From assembly GCF_014842975.1 (NCBI RefSeq), contig NZ_JACYXK010000029.1, positions 496,001 through 560,000 of the forward strand: a DNA stretch of 64,000 nucleotides. Direction: 5' to 3'. The position numbers and the translations under genes are program-made. The notes below the pieces were generated by a model, which saw only the letters and a program-made list of their open reading frames with translations, did no database searches and had not been told where the DNA came from. Positions within the stretch are counted from its first letter, which is position 1; the number at the start of each line of letters is the position of its first letter. The DNA comes from Rhodanobacter sp. DHB23 (GTDB lineage Bacteria; Pseudomonadota; Gammaproteobacteria; Xanthomonadales; Rhodanobacteraceae). Positions 24,478 to 32,014 of the stretch are shown here, piece by piece.

Positions 24478-25413
24478 ATGAACACGCCACTCTCCACCGG
24501 ACCTGCCGGCACGGCACGCCAGCCCACCGTGGCGCTGGCGCTGGGCGCGGGTGGCGCCAAGGGCCTCGCGCACATCGGCGTAATCGAGGAGCTGGAGGCG
24601 CAGGGCTACCGCATCGCCGCCATCGCCGGCAGCTCGATGGGCGCCCTGATCGGCGGCATCCATGCGACGGGCAAGCTCGGCGTGTACCGCGACTGGGTGT
24701 GTTCGCTGGCGAAGTTCGACGTGCTCAGGCTGGTGGACTGGACCTTCTCCGGCGGCGGCCTGATCAAGGGCGAGAAGATCATCGAGACGCTGCGCGCCCT
24801 GGTCGGCGACGTGCTGATCGAGGAACTGCCGCTGGCCTTCACCGCGGTGGCGGTGGACATCGACCGCGAGCGCGAGGTGTGGCTGTCGCGCGGCTCCCTG
24901 TTCGACGCGATCCGCGCATCCATCGCCATCCCCACCGTGTTCCGCCCGCACCACATCGACGGCCGGCGGCTGGTGGACGGCGGCCTGCTCAACCCACTGC
25001 CGGTGACGCCGCTGATCCGCGAGCAGGCGGACTACCTGATGGCGGTGAGCGTGGACGGCGCGGCCGTCGAAGCCGCGCCCGCGCCGCCGGCGGAAGCGGA
25101 AACGGACGGCACGCCGGGCTATCGCCAACGCATCGGCACCTTCATCGGCCGCCTGATGCCGCACGGCGGCAACGGCGACGCCCCGCGCGAACCCGGTGCG
25201 CTCGAACTGCTCACGCAGGCGATGGACCTGATGCAGGCCAATCTCGCGCGGCTGCGCCTCTCCGCCTACGAGCCGGACCTGCTGATCCAGTTGCCGCGCA
25301 ACATGGCCAGCCCCTACGAGTTCTACCGTGCCCGCGAATTGATCGAACTGGGCCGGCTGCAGGCACGCGAGGCGCTGGCGCACTGGCCGCCGCACGCCGC
25401 CACCTCATCGTAG
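24478..25413 (+). CDS. patatin-like phospholipase (RssA type)
   Basis: 311-residue serine acyl hydrolase. The oxyanion glycine loop GAGGAKGLAHIGV (23-35), nucleophile GSSMG (Ser near 55-56) and the Asp of the catalytic dyad in VDGGLLNP (near 166-169) are all visible. There is no signal peptide, suggesting a cytoplasmic or membrane-associated RssA-like protein. Its TAG stop is formed by the first bases of a dispersed palindromic repeat (TAGGAGCGCAC). Divergent from the SLC13 permease with 68 bp between the starts. Confidence 0.88.
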   Translation: MNTPLSTGPAGTARQPTVALALGAGGAKGLAHIGVIEELEAQGYRIAAIAGSSMGALIGGIHATGKLGVYRDWVCSLAKFDVLRLVDWTFSGGGLIKGEKIIETLRALVGDVLIEELPLAFTAVAVDIDREREVWLSRGSLFDAIRASIAIPTVFRPHHIDGRRLVDGGLLNPLPVTPLIREQADYLMAVSVDGAAVEAAPAPPAEAETDGTPGYRQRIGTFIGRLMPHGGNGDAPREPGALELLTQAMDLMQANLARLRLSAYEPDLLIQLPRNMASPYEFYRARELIELGRLQAREALAHWPPHAATSS

Positions 25414-25490
25414 GAGCGCACCCGTGCGCGATTGCTTTTCACTCTGATCGAAGCGCAAGGCCATCGCGCACAGGGTGCGTTCCTACCGCG
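25411..25490. repeat. dispersed TAGGAGCGCACCC palindrome at a convergent gene border
   Basis: Left arm TAGGAGCGCACCCGTGCGCG, loop containing CTGATCGAAGC, right arm CGCGCACAGGGTGCGTTCCTA. It supplies the TAG stop of the patatin on the plus strand and the TAG stop of the DUF488 gene on the minus strand. A second copy is at 26684-26761. Confidence 0.85.
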
Positions 25491-25851
25491 GCCCGTGCGT
25501 GCGCAACCAGTTTTCCAGATAGGACTTCAGCACCACCGCGTTGTTGTGCTCCTCGTCGCGGGCACCGTAGAGCAGGGTGACAACGTGTTTCGCGGCGTGT
25601 TCGGCAAGCGGGTGCCAGTACTCGGCATGCTTGTCCAGTTCGCCGGCATAGCGCTGGCGGAAACCTTCCCAGCGCGCGGGATCGTGGCCGAACCACTGGC
25701 GCAACGCGGTGGAAGGCGCGAGCTCCTTGGCCCACAGGGCCAGCGGGACGTCATCCTTCTTCAGGCCGCGCGGCCACAGACGGTCGACCAGCACACGGTA
25801 GCCGTCGGATTTTGCCGGCGGCTCGTAGACACGTTTCACGGCGATGCTCAT
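25483..25851 (-). CDS. DUF488 family protein
   Basis: 122-residue soluble protein of the DUF488 family. Visible family features: RVLVDRLWPRGLKKDD near 20-35, a conserved LWAKELAPSTALRQWFGHDP, and YGARDEEHNNAVVLKSYLE near the C-terminus. The start is ATG 25851 (MSIAVKRVYEP), with GGAG about 8 bases upstream; the longer in-frame start at 25902 lacks support. The stop codon is inside the repeat at 25411-25490. The molecular function of DUF488 is unknown. Confidence 0.85.
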   Translation of the reverse strand: MSIAVKRVYEPPAKSDGYRVLVDRLWPRGLKKDDVPLALWAKELAPSTALRQWFGHDPARWEGFRQRYAGELDKHAEYWHPLAEHAAKHVVTLLYGARDEEHNNAVVLKSYLENWLRTHGPR

Positions 25852-25918
25852 GCGCGCAACTCCCGCAGGGGGATGCGTTCCAGCATACGCCCGCGCCATC
25901 ACACGGGCGTGATCCGGG

Positions 25919-26635
25919 TCAAAGCTCCTCGACCCTGGTGACCTTGCCCCGGCGCATCAGCCACGCCACGCCGCGCAGGTCGGCCAGGCCCACCCACAGG
26001 CGGTCGAGCATGCCGTACTTGGACACGCCGGCGGTGCGCGGGCGATGGCCCACCGGCACGCTGGTGCTCTGGAAACCGGCGCGCTTCACCAGCGCGGGCA
26101 GGTAACGGTGCATGTGGTCGAAGTAGGGCAGGCGCAGGAACACCTCGCGCTCGAACAGCTTGAGCCCGCAGCCGGTATCGGGCGTGGCGTCCCTGAGCAT
26201 GCGCGAACGCACCGCGTTGGCGATCTTCGAGGAAATGCGCTTGTTGAAGCTGTCGCGCCGCGTGGTGCGCCAGCCGGCGAACAGCTTCACCTCGGGCGCG
26301 GCGGCATCGCGCGCGGCGAGCAGTTTCGGAATGTCGGCCGGGTCGTTCTGGCCGTCGCCGTCCAGCGTGGCGATCCACGTGCCACGCGCCGCGCGCACGC
26401 CGTTCCACACGGCCGTGCTCTGCCCGCTGCGGGTGACGTGGTGCAGTACGCGCAGCTCGGGGTGCTGCGCCTTCTGCGCATCCAGCACGGCGCGGCTGTC
26501 GTCGCTGGAATCGTCGTCGACGTAAACCACCTCGTAATCGACCTTGCCGCGCAGCGCGGCGGCGATCTCGGCGAGCAGGGGCGGGATGTTGTCGCGCTCG
26601 TTGAACACGGGGACGACGACGGAAAGCTGGGGCAT
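25919..26635 (-). CDS. family 2 glycosyltransferase (dolichol-phosphate mannosyltransferase-like)
   Basis: 238-residue inverting glycosyltransferase with a GT-A fold. N-terminal strand and loop LSVVVPVFNERDNI, VVYVDDDSSDDS for nucleotide binding, and the metal-binding DGDGQNDP (the DXD equivalent) near 93-100. No C-terminal membrane segments are seen, unlike ArnC/GtrB types, so it resembles soluble DPM1-like enzymes that load undecaprenyl phosphate. It stands alone, between DUF488 and parB, so the sugar cannot be inferred. Confidence 0.87.
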   Translation of the reverse strand: MPQLSVVVPVFNERDNIPPLLAEIAAALRGKVDYEVVYVDDDSSDDSRAVLDAQKAQHPELRVLHHVTRSGQSTAVWNGVRAARGTWIATLDGDGQNDPADIPKLLAARDAAAPEVKLFAGWRTTRRDSFNKRISSKIANAVRSRMLRDATPDTGCGLKLFEREVFLRLPYFDHMHRYLPALVKRAGFQSTSVPVGHRPRTAGVSKYGMLDRLWVGLADLRGVAWLMRRGKVTRVEEL

Positions 26636-26683
26636 GGGGCCAGTCCGGAAACGATCAGGCGACGATTATCGCCGATCCACCCT

Positions 26684-26761
26684 GTGTAGGAGCGCACCCT
26701 GTGCGCGAATGCTCTGATGCTGATCGAAGCAAGAGCATTCGCGCACAGGGTGCTCCTACAA
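26684..26761. repeat. dispersed TGTAGGAGCGCACCC hairpin
   Basis: Arm TGTAGGAGCGCACCCTGTGC (from 26684), continuing GCGAATGCTCT, pairs with the reverse complement ending at 26761. The loop contains CTGATCGAAGC as in the 25411-25490 copy. It lies between the glycosyltransferase start and the parB stop, about 10 bp from the latter. Confidence 0.85.
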
Positions 26762-26769
26762 GCAGCGGC

Positions 26770-27633
26770 TCAGCGCAGCTTGCCGAGGATGCCTTCCAGC
26801 TCGTCGTTGCTGTGGTAGTGGATCACCAGCTTGCCGCGACCGCCGCCGCCATGGGCCACCTCCACCCTGGTGGCGAAGCGTTCGGCCAGCTCGCGTTCCA
26901 GCGCGTCGATGTTGGGATCGCGCGCCGGGGCGCGCTTGGCCTTGCCCTTGGGAGCCGCCTGGGCGCGGCGCGCGGCGTCCTCCAGTTCGCGCACCGACCA
27001 GCCCAGCGTCACTGCCTGGCGGGCCAGCGGCACCGCGACGACCTCGTCGAGGGTGAGCAGGCAGCGCGCGTGGCCCATCTCCAGCTTGCCCTCGTCGAGC
27101 AGCTTCTTGATCGGCTCGGGCATCTCGGTAAGGCGCAGCAGGTTGGACACCGCGGCGCGCGAGCGACCCACCGCATCGGCGGCCTGCTGGTGGGTGAGCT
27201 CGAAGTCCCCGATCAGGCGCTTCAGCGCGTCGGCTTCCTCCAGCGGGGTGAGGTCCTGGCGCTGGATGTTCTCGATCAGCGCCATCGCGGGCACCGCGAC
27301 CTCCGGCACCTCCTTCACCAGCGCGGGGATCTCGCTCATCTGCGCGCGCTGGGCAGCGCGCCAGCGGCGCTCGCCGGCGATCAGTTCGTACTGCTGCTTG
27401 CCGATGGCACGCACCACCACCGGCTGGATCAGGCCCTGAGCCCTGATCGAGGCGGCCAGCTCGTCCAGCGCCTCGTCGTTCCAGTGGCGGCGCGGCTGGT
27501 ACTTGCCGGGCTGGATCTGCTGGATCGGCAGGGTGCGCAGCTCGCCTTCCTGTTCCAGCACCGGCGCGGCGGCGCCATCGCCACCCAGCAGTGCGTCCAG
27601 CCCACGTCCCAGCCCACGCTTCTTTGCAGCCAT
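26770..27633 (-). CDS. parB: chromosome-partitioning protein ParB
   Basis: 287-residue CTPase and centromere-binding protein. N-terminal GLGRGLDALLGG, the ParB/Srx-type CTP fold with AGERRWRAAQRA (box II), the helix-turn-helix region around THQQAADAVGRSRAAVSNLLRL that reads parS, and a C-terminal dimerisation region. Two matching parS palindromes occur in recF. The ATG at 27633 is the family start; an upstream in-frame ATG (27663) falls inside the MITE-like element and is rejected. The element ends 4 bases upstream of the ATG and contributes AAAAGG as the only visible ribosome site. Confidence 0.96.
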   Translation of the reverse strand: MAAKKRGLGRGLDALLGGDGAAAPVLEQEGELRTLPIQQIQPGKYQPRRHWNDEALDELAASIRAQGLIQPVVVRAIGKQQYELIAGERRWRAAQRAQMSEIPALVKEVPEVAVPAMALIENIQRQDLTPLEEADALKRLIGDFELTHQQAADAVGRSRAAVSNLLRLTEMPEPIKKLLDEGKLEMGHARCLLTLDEVVAVPLARQAVTLGWSVRELEDAARRAQAAPKGKAKRAPARDPNIDALERELAERFATRVEVAHGGGGRGKLVIHYHSNDELEGILGKLR

Positions 27634-27636
27634 GCC

Positions 27637-27906
27637 TAGAGCCTTTTTATGGTTTCCAAGCACCCCGCGCCGGAAGCTGTTTGCGCGCAGGCCAAGGAAG
27701 AGTGAGGAAGTGGACGTCCGTCCACGACCGAATGATGACGCAGGAATGCGGGCAAACAGATCCGGCCCGAAGGGTTGTCATCCAGTGGCCGCCAAGCGGC
27801 AGCGCGCGGCTTGGCCTGACCGCCAGTCAGGCCCGCGCCACGCACTACCACCTGACGACCACTGGATGACAACGCGGGGTGCTTGGAAACCATAAACAGG
27901 CTCTTA
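27637..27906. repeat. MITE-like element between parA and parB
   Basis: About 270 bp bounded by inverted ends: reading inward, left TAGAGCCTTTTTATGGTTTC and right TAAGAGCCTGTTTATGGTTT, both continuing CCAAGCACCCCGCG; roughly 32 bases pair with one mismatch and one extra base. Inside are a second inverted pair, TTGTCATCCAGTGG (27776-27789) with CCACTGGATGACAA (27859-27872), and a hairpin GTGGACG-TC-CGTCCAC (27710-27725). No protein is encoded. The right end supplies the parA TAA stop codon. A diverged relative lies at 33488-33733. Confidence 0.85.
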
Positions 27907-28791
27907 GTCCTGATGGTTGGCGGCGGGCGCCTTGAGCGCCATGCCATGCACGCCCGGAGTGGGCGGCTCGGTGGAGTCGTCGGGTTCGGCCGCATCGCTG
28001 GTTTCGACCGGCACCGGCATCGGCGGCAGCCCGCGCTCGCGGCGGATGATCTCGCCGGCCAAGCCGATGTAGGCGATCGCGCCACGCGAACTGCGGTCGT
28101 ACAGATGGATCGGCTGGCCGTGGCTGGGCGCCTCGGCGAGACGGATGTTGCGCGGGATGATGGAGCGCAGCACCTTGTCGCCGAAGTGCGCGGTGAGCTG
28201 CGCCGACACTTCGTTGCCGAGGTTGTTGCGCACGTCGTACATGGTGCGCAGCAGGCCTTCGATTTCCAGCCTGGGATTGAGTCGCTGGCGTACCGCCTTG
28301 ACCGTTTCCAGCAGGCTGGAAAGGCCTTCCAGCGCGAAGAATTCGCATTGCACCGGGATCAGCACGCCGTCCGCCGCGGTGAGCGCGTTGAGCGTGAGCA
28401 GGCTCAGCGTGGGCGGGCAGTCGACGAGAATGGTGTCGTAGCGGCCGGCCACCGGGGCCAGCTGTTCCTTCAGCCGATGCTCGCGCGCCAGCGTGTCCAT
28501 CAGTTTCAGCTCGGCAGCGGTGAGGTCGCCGTTGCCGGGCAGCAGGTCGTAGTGGGCGTCGGTGGCGACCACCGCATCGGCCACCGTGGCTTCTTCCAGC
28601 AGCACCGCGCAGCCGTTCGGCCGCGCCTCGTGCTTGTTCACGCCGGAGGCCGTGGTGGCATTGCCCTGCGGATCGAGGTCGACGAGCAGCACGCGGCGCT
28701 TCGCCGCGGCCAGCGCCGCCGCGAGGTTCACTGCCGAAGTGGTCTTGCCGACGCCGCCCTTCTGGTTGGCGACAGCGATGATGCGTGCCAT
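27904..28791 (-). CDS. parA: chromosome-partitioning ATPase ParA (Soj)
   Basis: 295-residue Walker-type ATPase that binds DNA non-specifically and drives origin segregation with ParB. Deviant Walker A KGGVGKTT (11-18), switch II/Walker B ILVDCPPTLSLLTLNAL, and LLVDLDPQGNATTA are clear. The C-terminal 35 residues (PVETSDAAEPDDSTEPPTPG) are an acidic, low-complexity tail beyond the usual 260 residues. It is preceded by rsmG at 47 bp, the classical rsmG-parA-parB order. The stop codon TAA is the outermost triplet of the MITE-like element. Confidence 0.96.
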   Translation of the reverse strand: MARIIAVANQKGGVGKTTSAVNLAAALAAAKRRVLLVDLDPQGNATTASGVNKHEARPNGCAVLLEEATVADAVVATDAHYDLLPGNGDLTAAELKLMDTLAREHRLKEQLAPVAGRYDTILVDCPPTLSLLTLNALTAADGVLIPVQCEFFALEGLSSLLETVKAVRQRLNPRLEIEGLLRTMYDVRNNLGNEVSAQLTAHFGDKVLRSIIPRNIRLAEAPSHGQPIHLYDRSSRGAIAYIGLAGEIIRRERGLPPMPVPVETSDAAEPDDSTEPPTPGVHGMALKAPAANHQD

Positions 28792-28838
28792 GTCGTCGTT
28801 TCGTGTGCGCGAAAGGGGACCTAGATTAGCAGCCGGAT

Positions 28839-29474
28839 TCAGCTTGCGCTGCGACCGAGCACGACCAGGCTGCGCTCGGCGTCCAGTCCCGGCACGGCGA
28901 GCGCGTGGATGCCGCGCACCGCGAAGCCGGGCGGCACGCCGGGCAATTCCTCGTCCGGCGCCTTGCCCTTCATCGCCAGCCAGGTGCCGTCCGGCGCCAG
29001 CAGGTGGCCGCCCCAGCCGAGCATGTCTGCAAGACTGGCGAAGGCGCGTGCGGTGATGCAGTCGAACGCGCCTTCCACCTCTTCCACCCGCGATTGCACG
29101 GCGCGCACGCCGTCGAGCTTCAGCGCGCGGATCGCCTCGCGCAGGAAGCGCACCTTCTTGCCGTTGGAATCCACCAGCAGGATCTGCCGCTCCGGCGCGG
29201 CAATGGCCAGCGGGATGCCGGGCAAGCCGGGGCCGGTGCCGAGGTCGGCCAGCGTCCCGCCCCGGACGTAGGGCAGGATCGCCAGCGAGTCGAGCAGGTG
29301 GCGGGTGACCATCTCGGCCGGGTCGCGGATCGCGGTGAGGTTGTAGGCCGCGTTCCAGCGCTCCAGCAGGACCTGGTAATCCAGCAGGCGTTCCACCGCA
29401 TCCGCAGGCAGGGCAAGGCCGAGCGCGGCGATGCCCTGTTCCAGGCGTTGCTGCAGGGTGGCGCGGGCGGTCAT
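28839..29474 (-). CDS. rsmG: 16S rRNA (guanine-527-N7) methyltransferase
   Basis: 211-residue SAM-dependent enzyme (GidB) that methylates G527 of 16S rRNA; loss gives low-level streptomycin resistance in many bacteria. SAM-binding motif DLGTGPGLPGIPLAI near 74-88, and YNLTAIRDPAEMVTRHLLDSL. Length matches the family. The start ATG 29474 (MTARATLQQRLEQG) is preferred to the longer frame extension, whose sequence is not conserved. First gene of rsmG-parA-parB. Confidence 0.95.
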   Translation of the reverse strand: MTARATLQQRLEQGIAALGLALPADAVERLLDYQVLLERWNAAYNLTAIRDPAEMVTRHLLDSLAILPYVRGGTLADLGTGPGLPGIPLAIAAPERQILLVDSNGKKVRFLREAIRALKLDGVRAVQSRVEEVEGAFDCITARAFASLADMLGWGGHLLAPDGTWLAMKGKAPDEELPGVPPGFAVRGIHALAVPGLDAERSLVVLGRSAS

Positions 29475-29693
29475 GCGGTGTCCCTTGGAACGGTGATGGG
29501 TGGGCAAGTATCCAGTGTCGCCCGGGAAAAATCGCCTGCGGCGGCCATCACGCCGGGCCGGCAATGGCCGGCAGGGCGGTTGCCGGATGGTGGCTGCACA
29601 CAAGGAAAACCCGCCGGGTGGCGGGTTCAAGGCTTGCTCAACTCCCCTGTGCGCGGACGCTCTCGGGCGGCCCTGCGCGGTATGGCATCGGAT

Positions 29694-30149
29694 TCAGGCG
29701 GCGAGATCCAGTTCCACGCGGGTCACCATCACGCCACGCGGGCGCAGCATGCCGTTGAGGCTCTGCTTGAGCTGCTGGCCCAGCGCGCGTTGGTCGGCGG
29801 CCGCCTCGACCTTACCCTGCAGCGCTTCCAGCGCACCGCGGCGGATCAGCTGGTCGGCCTGCTCGATCACCGCATCGGCGCGCTCGGGCTCCAGCACCTG
29901 CCAGTACACCGTGCCGCGCACGTCGCCCGCGTCGACCATTGGTTCCTCGAAACGCAGTACGCGACCACCGAGGTCGATGCGATGCCCCACCCGGTCCAGC
30001 AACGGCAGCACCAGATGGATTCCCGGCTGCAGCAGGCGCACCGGCTTGCCGCGGCGGTAGAGGCTGCAGACCTGTCCGGCCGGCACGCGCTTCACCGCGA
30101 GGATGGCGAGCGAGGACAGGCAGATGGCGGCGAGAATCAGGGCAGACAT
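29694..30149 (-). CDS. short SPFH/band-7-like membrane protein
   Basis: 151 residues with one N-terminal membrane helix (MSALILAAICLSSLAILAV) and then a band-7/slipin-like stretch: RVPAGQVCSLYRRGKPVRLLQPGIHLVLPLLDRV, the usual start of SPFH domains, and LKQSLNGMLRPRGVMVTRVEL at the end. SPFH proteins are normally 250 residues or more, so this is a short form that stops after the SPFH core, without the long coiled coil. Function unknown; membrane scaffolding is only a family-level guess. No clear ribosome site. Confidence 0.65.
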   Translation of the reverse strand: MSALILAAICLSSLAILAVKRVPAGQVCSLYRRGKPVRLLQPGIHLVLPLLDRVGHRIDLGGRVLRFEEPMVDAGDVRGTVYWQVLEPERADAVIEQADQLIRRGALEALQGKVEAAADQRALGQQLKQSLNGMLRPRGVMVTRVELDLAA

Positions 30150-30469
30150 GGCAAGGAAAATCAGTGAGTTATGGGTGTATTGTTGCGCTTTGACTGGAAG
30201 TTGATGATACAGCCAGTTGAAGCTTGAAGCTTAATTTTTATTTAACGCCCATGCCGAGTAACTTGCAAGCCCCTGAATCCGCGACTTTTGTCGGCACCGG
30301 CTGACTTTGCTGAAGGGTAAGCATCAGCCGTACCAGTGGATGCCATCGGAGGCACGCACCAACCGGGATGACGCGCAGCTGGGCTGGCGATCACACATTG
30401 CAGGCCCGCCGGTCCACTTTTCATCGCGGCGCACCGGTCGCCGCGGCCATGTGCGTCACGCACGGCCAA
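30150..30469. other. intergenic spacer with AT-rich tract
   Basis: About 320 bp with no credible gene on either strand. 30155-30250 is clearly less GC-rich than its surroundings (TTAATTTTTATTTAA near 30230) and may hold the promoter of the SPFH-like gene. The rest is ordinary high-GC sequence; a 75-codon minus-strand frame at 30242-30469 shows no family features. Confidence 0.5.
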
Positions 30470-30492
30470 GCCCCGGCCAGCATGGCCGGGGC
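30470..30492 (-). terminator. strong hairpin downstream of pirin gene
   Basis: GCCCCGGCCA (30470-30479), three-base loop, TGGCCGGGGC (30483-30492): a perfect 10-bp stem 18 bp beyond the pirin stop, without a T-run. Confidence 0.55.
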
Positions 30493-30510
30493 AATTGCGG
30501 ACGCGGTGCG

Positions 30511-31344
30511 TCAGAACTTGCCGGCGCGGAAGTCGGCGATGGCCTCGTGGATCTGTTCGGGCGTGTTCATCACGAACGGCCCATAGCGCGCCACCGATTC
30601 GCCCAGCGGCCGGCCCGCGACCAGCAGCACGCGCGCCGGCGCCTCGCTGCCGCCGATGCGCACGCTCTCGCCCGTCGACAGCACCGCCAACTCGCTGCGC
30701 GCGAGCTTGTCGCCAGCCACCTGCGCGTCGGTGCCTTCGAACACGTAGGCGAAGGCGTGGTGGCCGGCCGGCAGCGGAATCTCCACCTGCGCACCCGGCT
30801 CGACCGCGATGTCCAGGTACACCGGCGCGGTGACGATGCCGGCCACCGGCCCGGTGGCGTCGGCCAGCTCACCAGCGATCACCTTCACCGTCACGCCGTC
30901 GGCCGGATGCACCACGGGGATGCGCTCCGGACCGATGTCCTGGTAACGCGGCGCGGTCATCTTGTCGCTGGCAGGCAGGTTCACCCACAACTGGAAGCCC
31001 CACATCAGGCCGTTTTCCTGCTGCGGCATTTCCGAATGCAGGATGCCGCGGCCGGCGGTCATCCATTGCACGCTGCCGGGAACGAGGTCGCCGCGGTTGC
31101 CGTGGTTGTCGCCATGCTGCATGTGGCCGGCCAGCATGTAGGTGACCGTCTCGAAGCCGCGGTGCGGGTGCTCGGGGAAGCCGGCGATGTAGTCGTCGGC
31201 GCTGTCGGAGCGGAACTCGTCCAGCAGCAGGAAGGGGTCGAGCATGTCCAGCCCGGGCTGGCCGATGATGCGCTTCAGCTTCACGCCCGCGCCGTCGGCG
31301 GTGTCGATGCCGCGGATGCGGCGGAGGATGCGTCGTTCGCTCAT
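30511..31344 (-). CDS. pirin family protein
   Basis: 277-residue bicupin of the pirin family; some members are quercetin dioxygenases, others redox-linked regulators. Metal-site motif FPEHPHRGFETVTYML, with His residues near 59 and 61, then LVPGSVQWMTAGRGILHSEMP, the second conserved block. The C-terminal cupin contains GHHAFAYVFEG. GGAG lies about 8 bases before the ATG. Monocistronic as far as can be seen; the substrate is unknown. Confidence 0.92.
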   Translation of the reverse strand: MSERRILRRIRGIDTADGAGVKLKRIIGQPGLDMLDPFLLLDEFRSDSADDYIAGFPEHPHRGFETVTYMLAGHMQHGDNHGNRGDLVPGSVQWMTAGRGILHSEMPQQENGLMWGFQLWVNLPASDKMTAPRYQDIGPERIPVVHPADGVTVKVIAGELADATGPVAGIVTAPVYLDIAVEPGAQVEIPLPAGHHAFAYVFEGTDAQVAGDKLARSELAVLSTGESVRIGGSEAPARVLLVAGRPLGESVARYGPFVMNTPEQIHEAIADFRAGKF

Positions 31345-31483
31345 GGCAATGCTCCGATGGAAGGAATGCCGCCAAGATGCGCGCGCGACGTGCGTTATCC
31401 AAGCGTCGCGGCGGGAACGGATTGTTCGCGGAAAGCGGTAGAAACGCCTCGTGAGATACCCCCGCCTGCTTTTTTGCTACCGG

Positions 31484-31987
31484 CTACCGGATGGCTCCTG
31501 TGGCCACCAATACCTCGTGGTAACGCTCGTTCGACATGCCTTGCTTCTGCTCGATGGCGAGCGAGTGGCCACCATCCGGTGAAGCAATGACTGTTGGTCG
31601 ATGCTGGGCCGTACCAAACTGGACCGACACCGCCAGACCCAACGAGCCGTCATGGCATGGAATCCCGTTGGCCACGATGCCGTCGATGGGCGGCTCCGAA
31701 CGTGCATCCTCCGAGTACAGCTCGACGTAACGGTAAAAGTCCCGCTCGGACACTTCGACCCAGATTCCCCAGCCATAGCTGCCAGTGCGCGACTGGAAAG
31801 GAATGCGCAGAACGCAGCGGATGAAACAACGCTCGCCCAACTGGCAGCAATCTGCGTCCCAACGAGCCTGCTGCGCCCGATCCGGCTCGGGAATGGCCCA
31901 CACCTCGTCAGGAAGTTTCCAGGCGTAATCGGTGGGTAACCCTTCGTGGGTTTCGCCACAGGTCCGGCACAGGAAGGATGTCGTCAT
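31484..31987 (-). CDS. DUF2199 family protein
   Basis: 167-residue soluble protein of the DUF2199 family. It begins MTTSFLCRTCGETHEGLPTD, in which CRTCG could be half of a zinc site, and contains the family-typical CFIRCVLRIPF and YGWGIWVEVSERDF. Base composition here is lower in GC than its neighbours, and the codons are less biased to G/C at the third position (for example around 31540-31640), which may indicate more recent acquisition. Function unknown; the UPF0149 gene is 28 bp upstream on the same strand. Confidence 0.75.
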   Translation of the reverse strand: MTTSFLCRTCGETHEGLPTDYAWKLPDEVWAIPEPDRAQQARWDADCCQLGERCFIRCVLRIPFQSRTGSYGWGIWVEVSERDFYRYVELYSEDARSEPPIDGIVANGIPCHDGSLGLAVSVQFGTAQHRPTVIASPDGGHSLAIEQKQGMSNERYHEVLVATGAIR

Positions 31988-32014
31988 TGGCAGGCTGCGA
32001 TCCGTGCCGGGATT

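Noticed and set aside
27637..27906. Element between parA and parB considered as a riboswitch or small RNA gene
   Set aside because: Inverted ends and a second diverged copy at 33488 fit a mobile element better; no known RNA family recognised.
30242..30469. 75-codon minus-strand frame in the spacer next to pirin
   Set aside because: No ribosome site, no family features, and overlaps a composition change; not supported as a gene.
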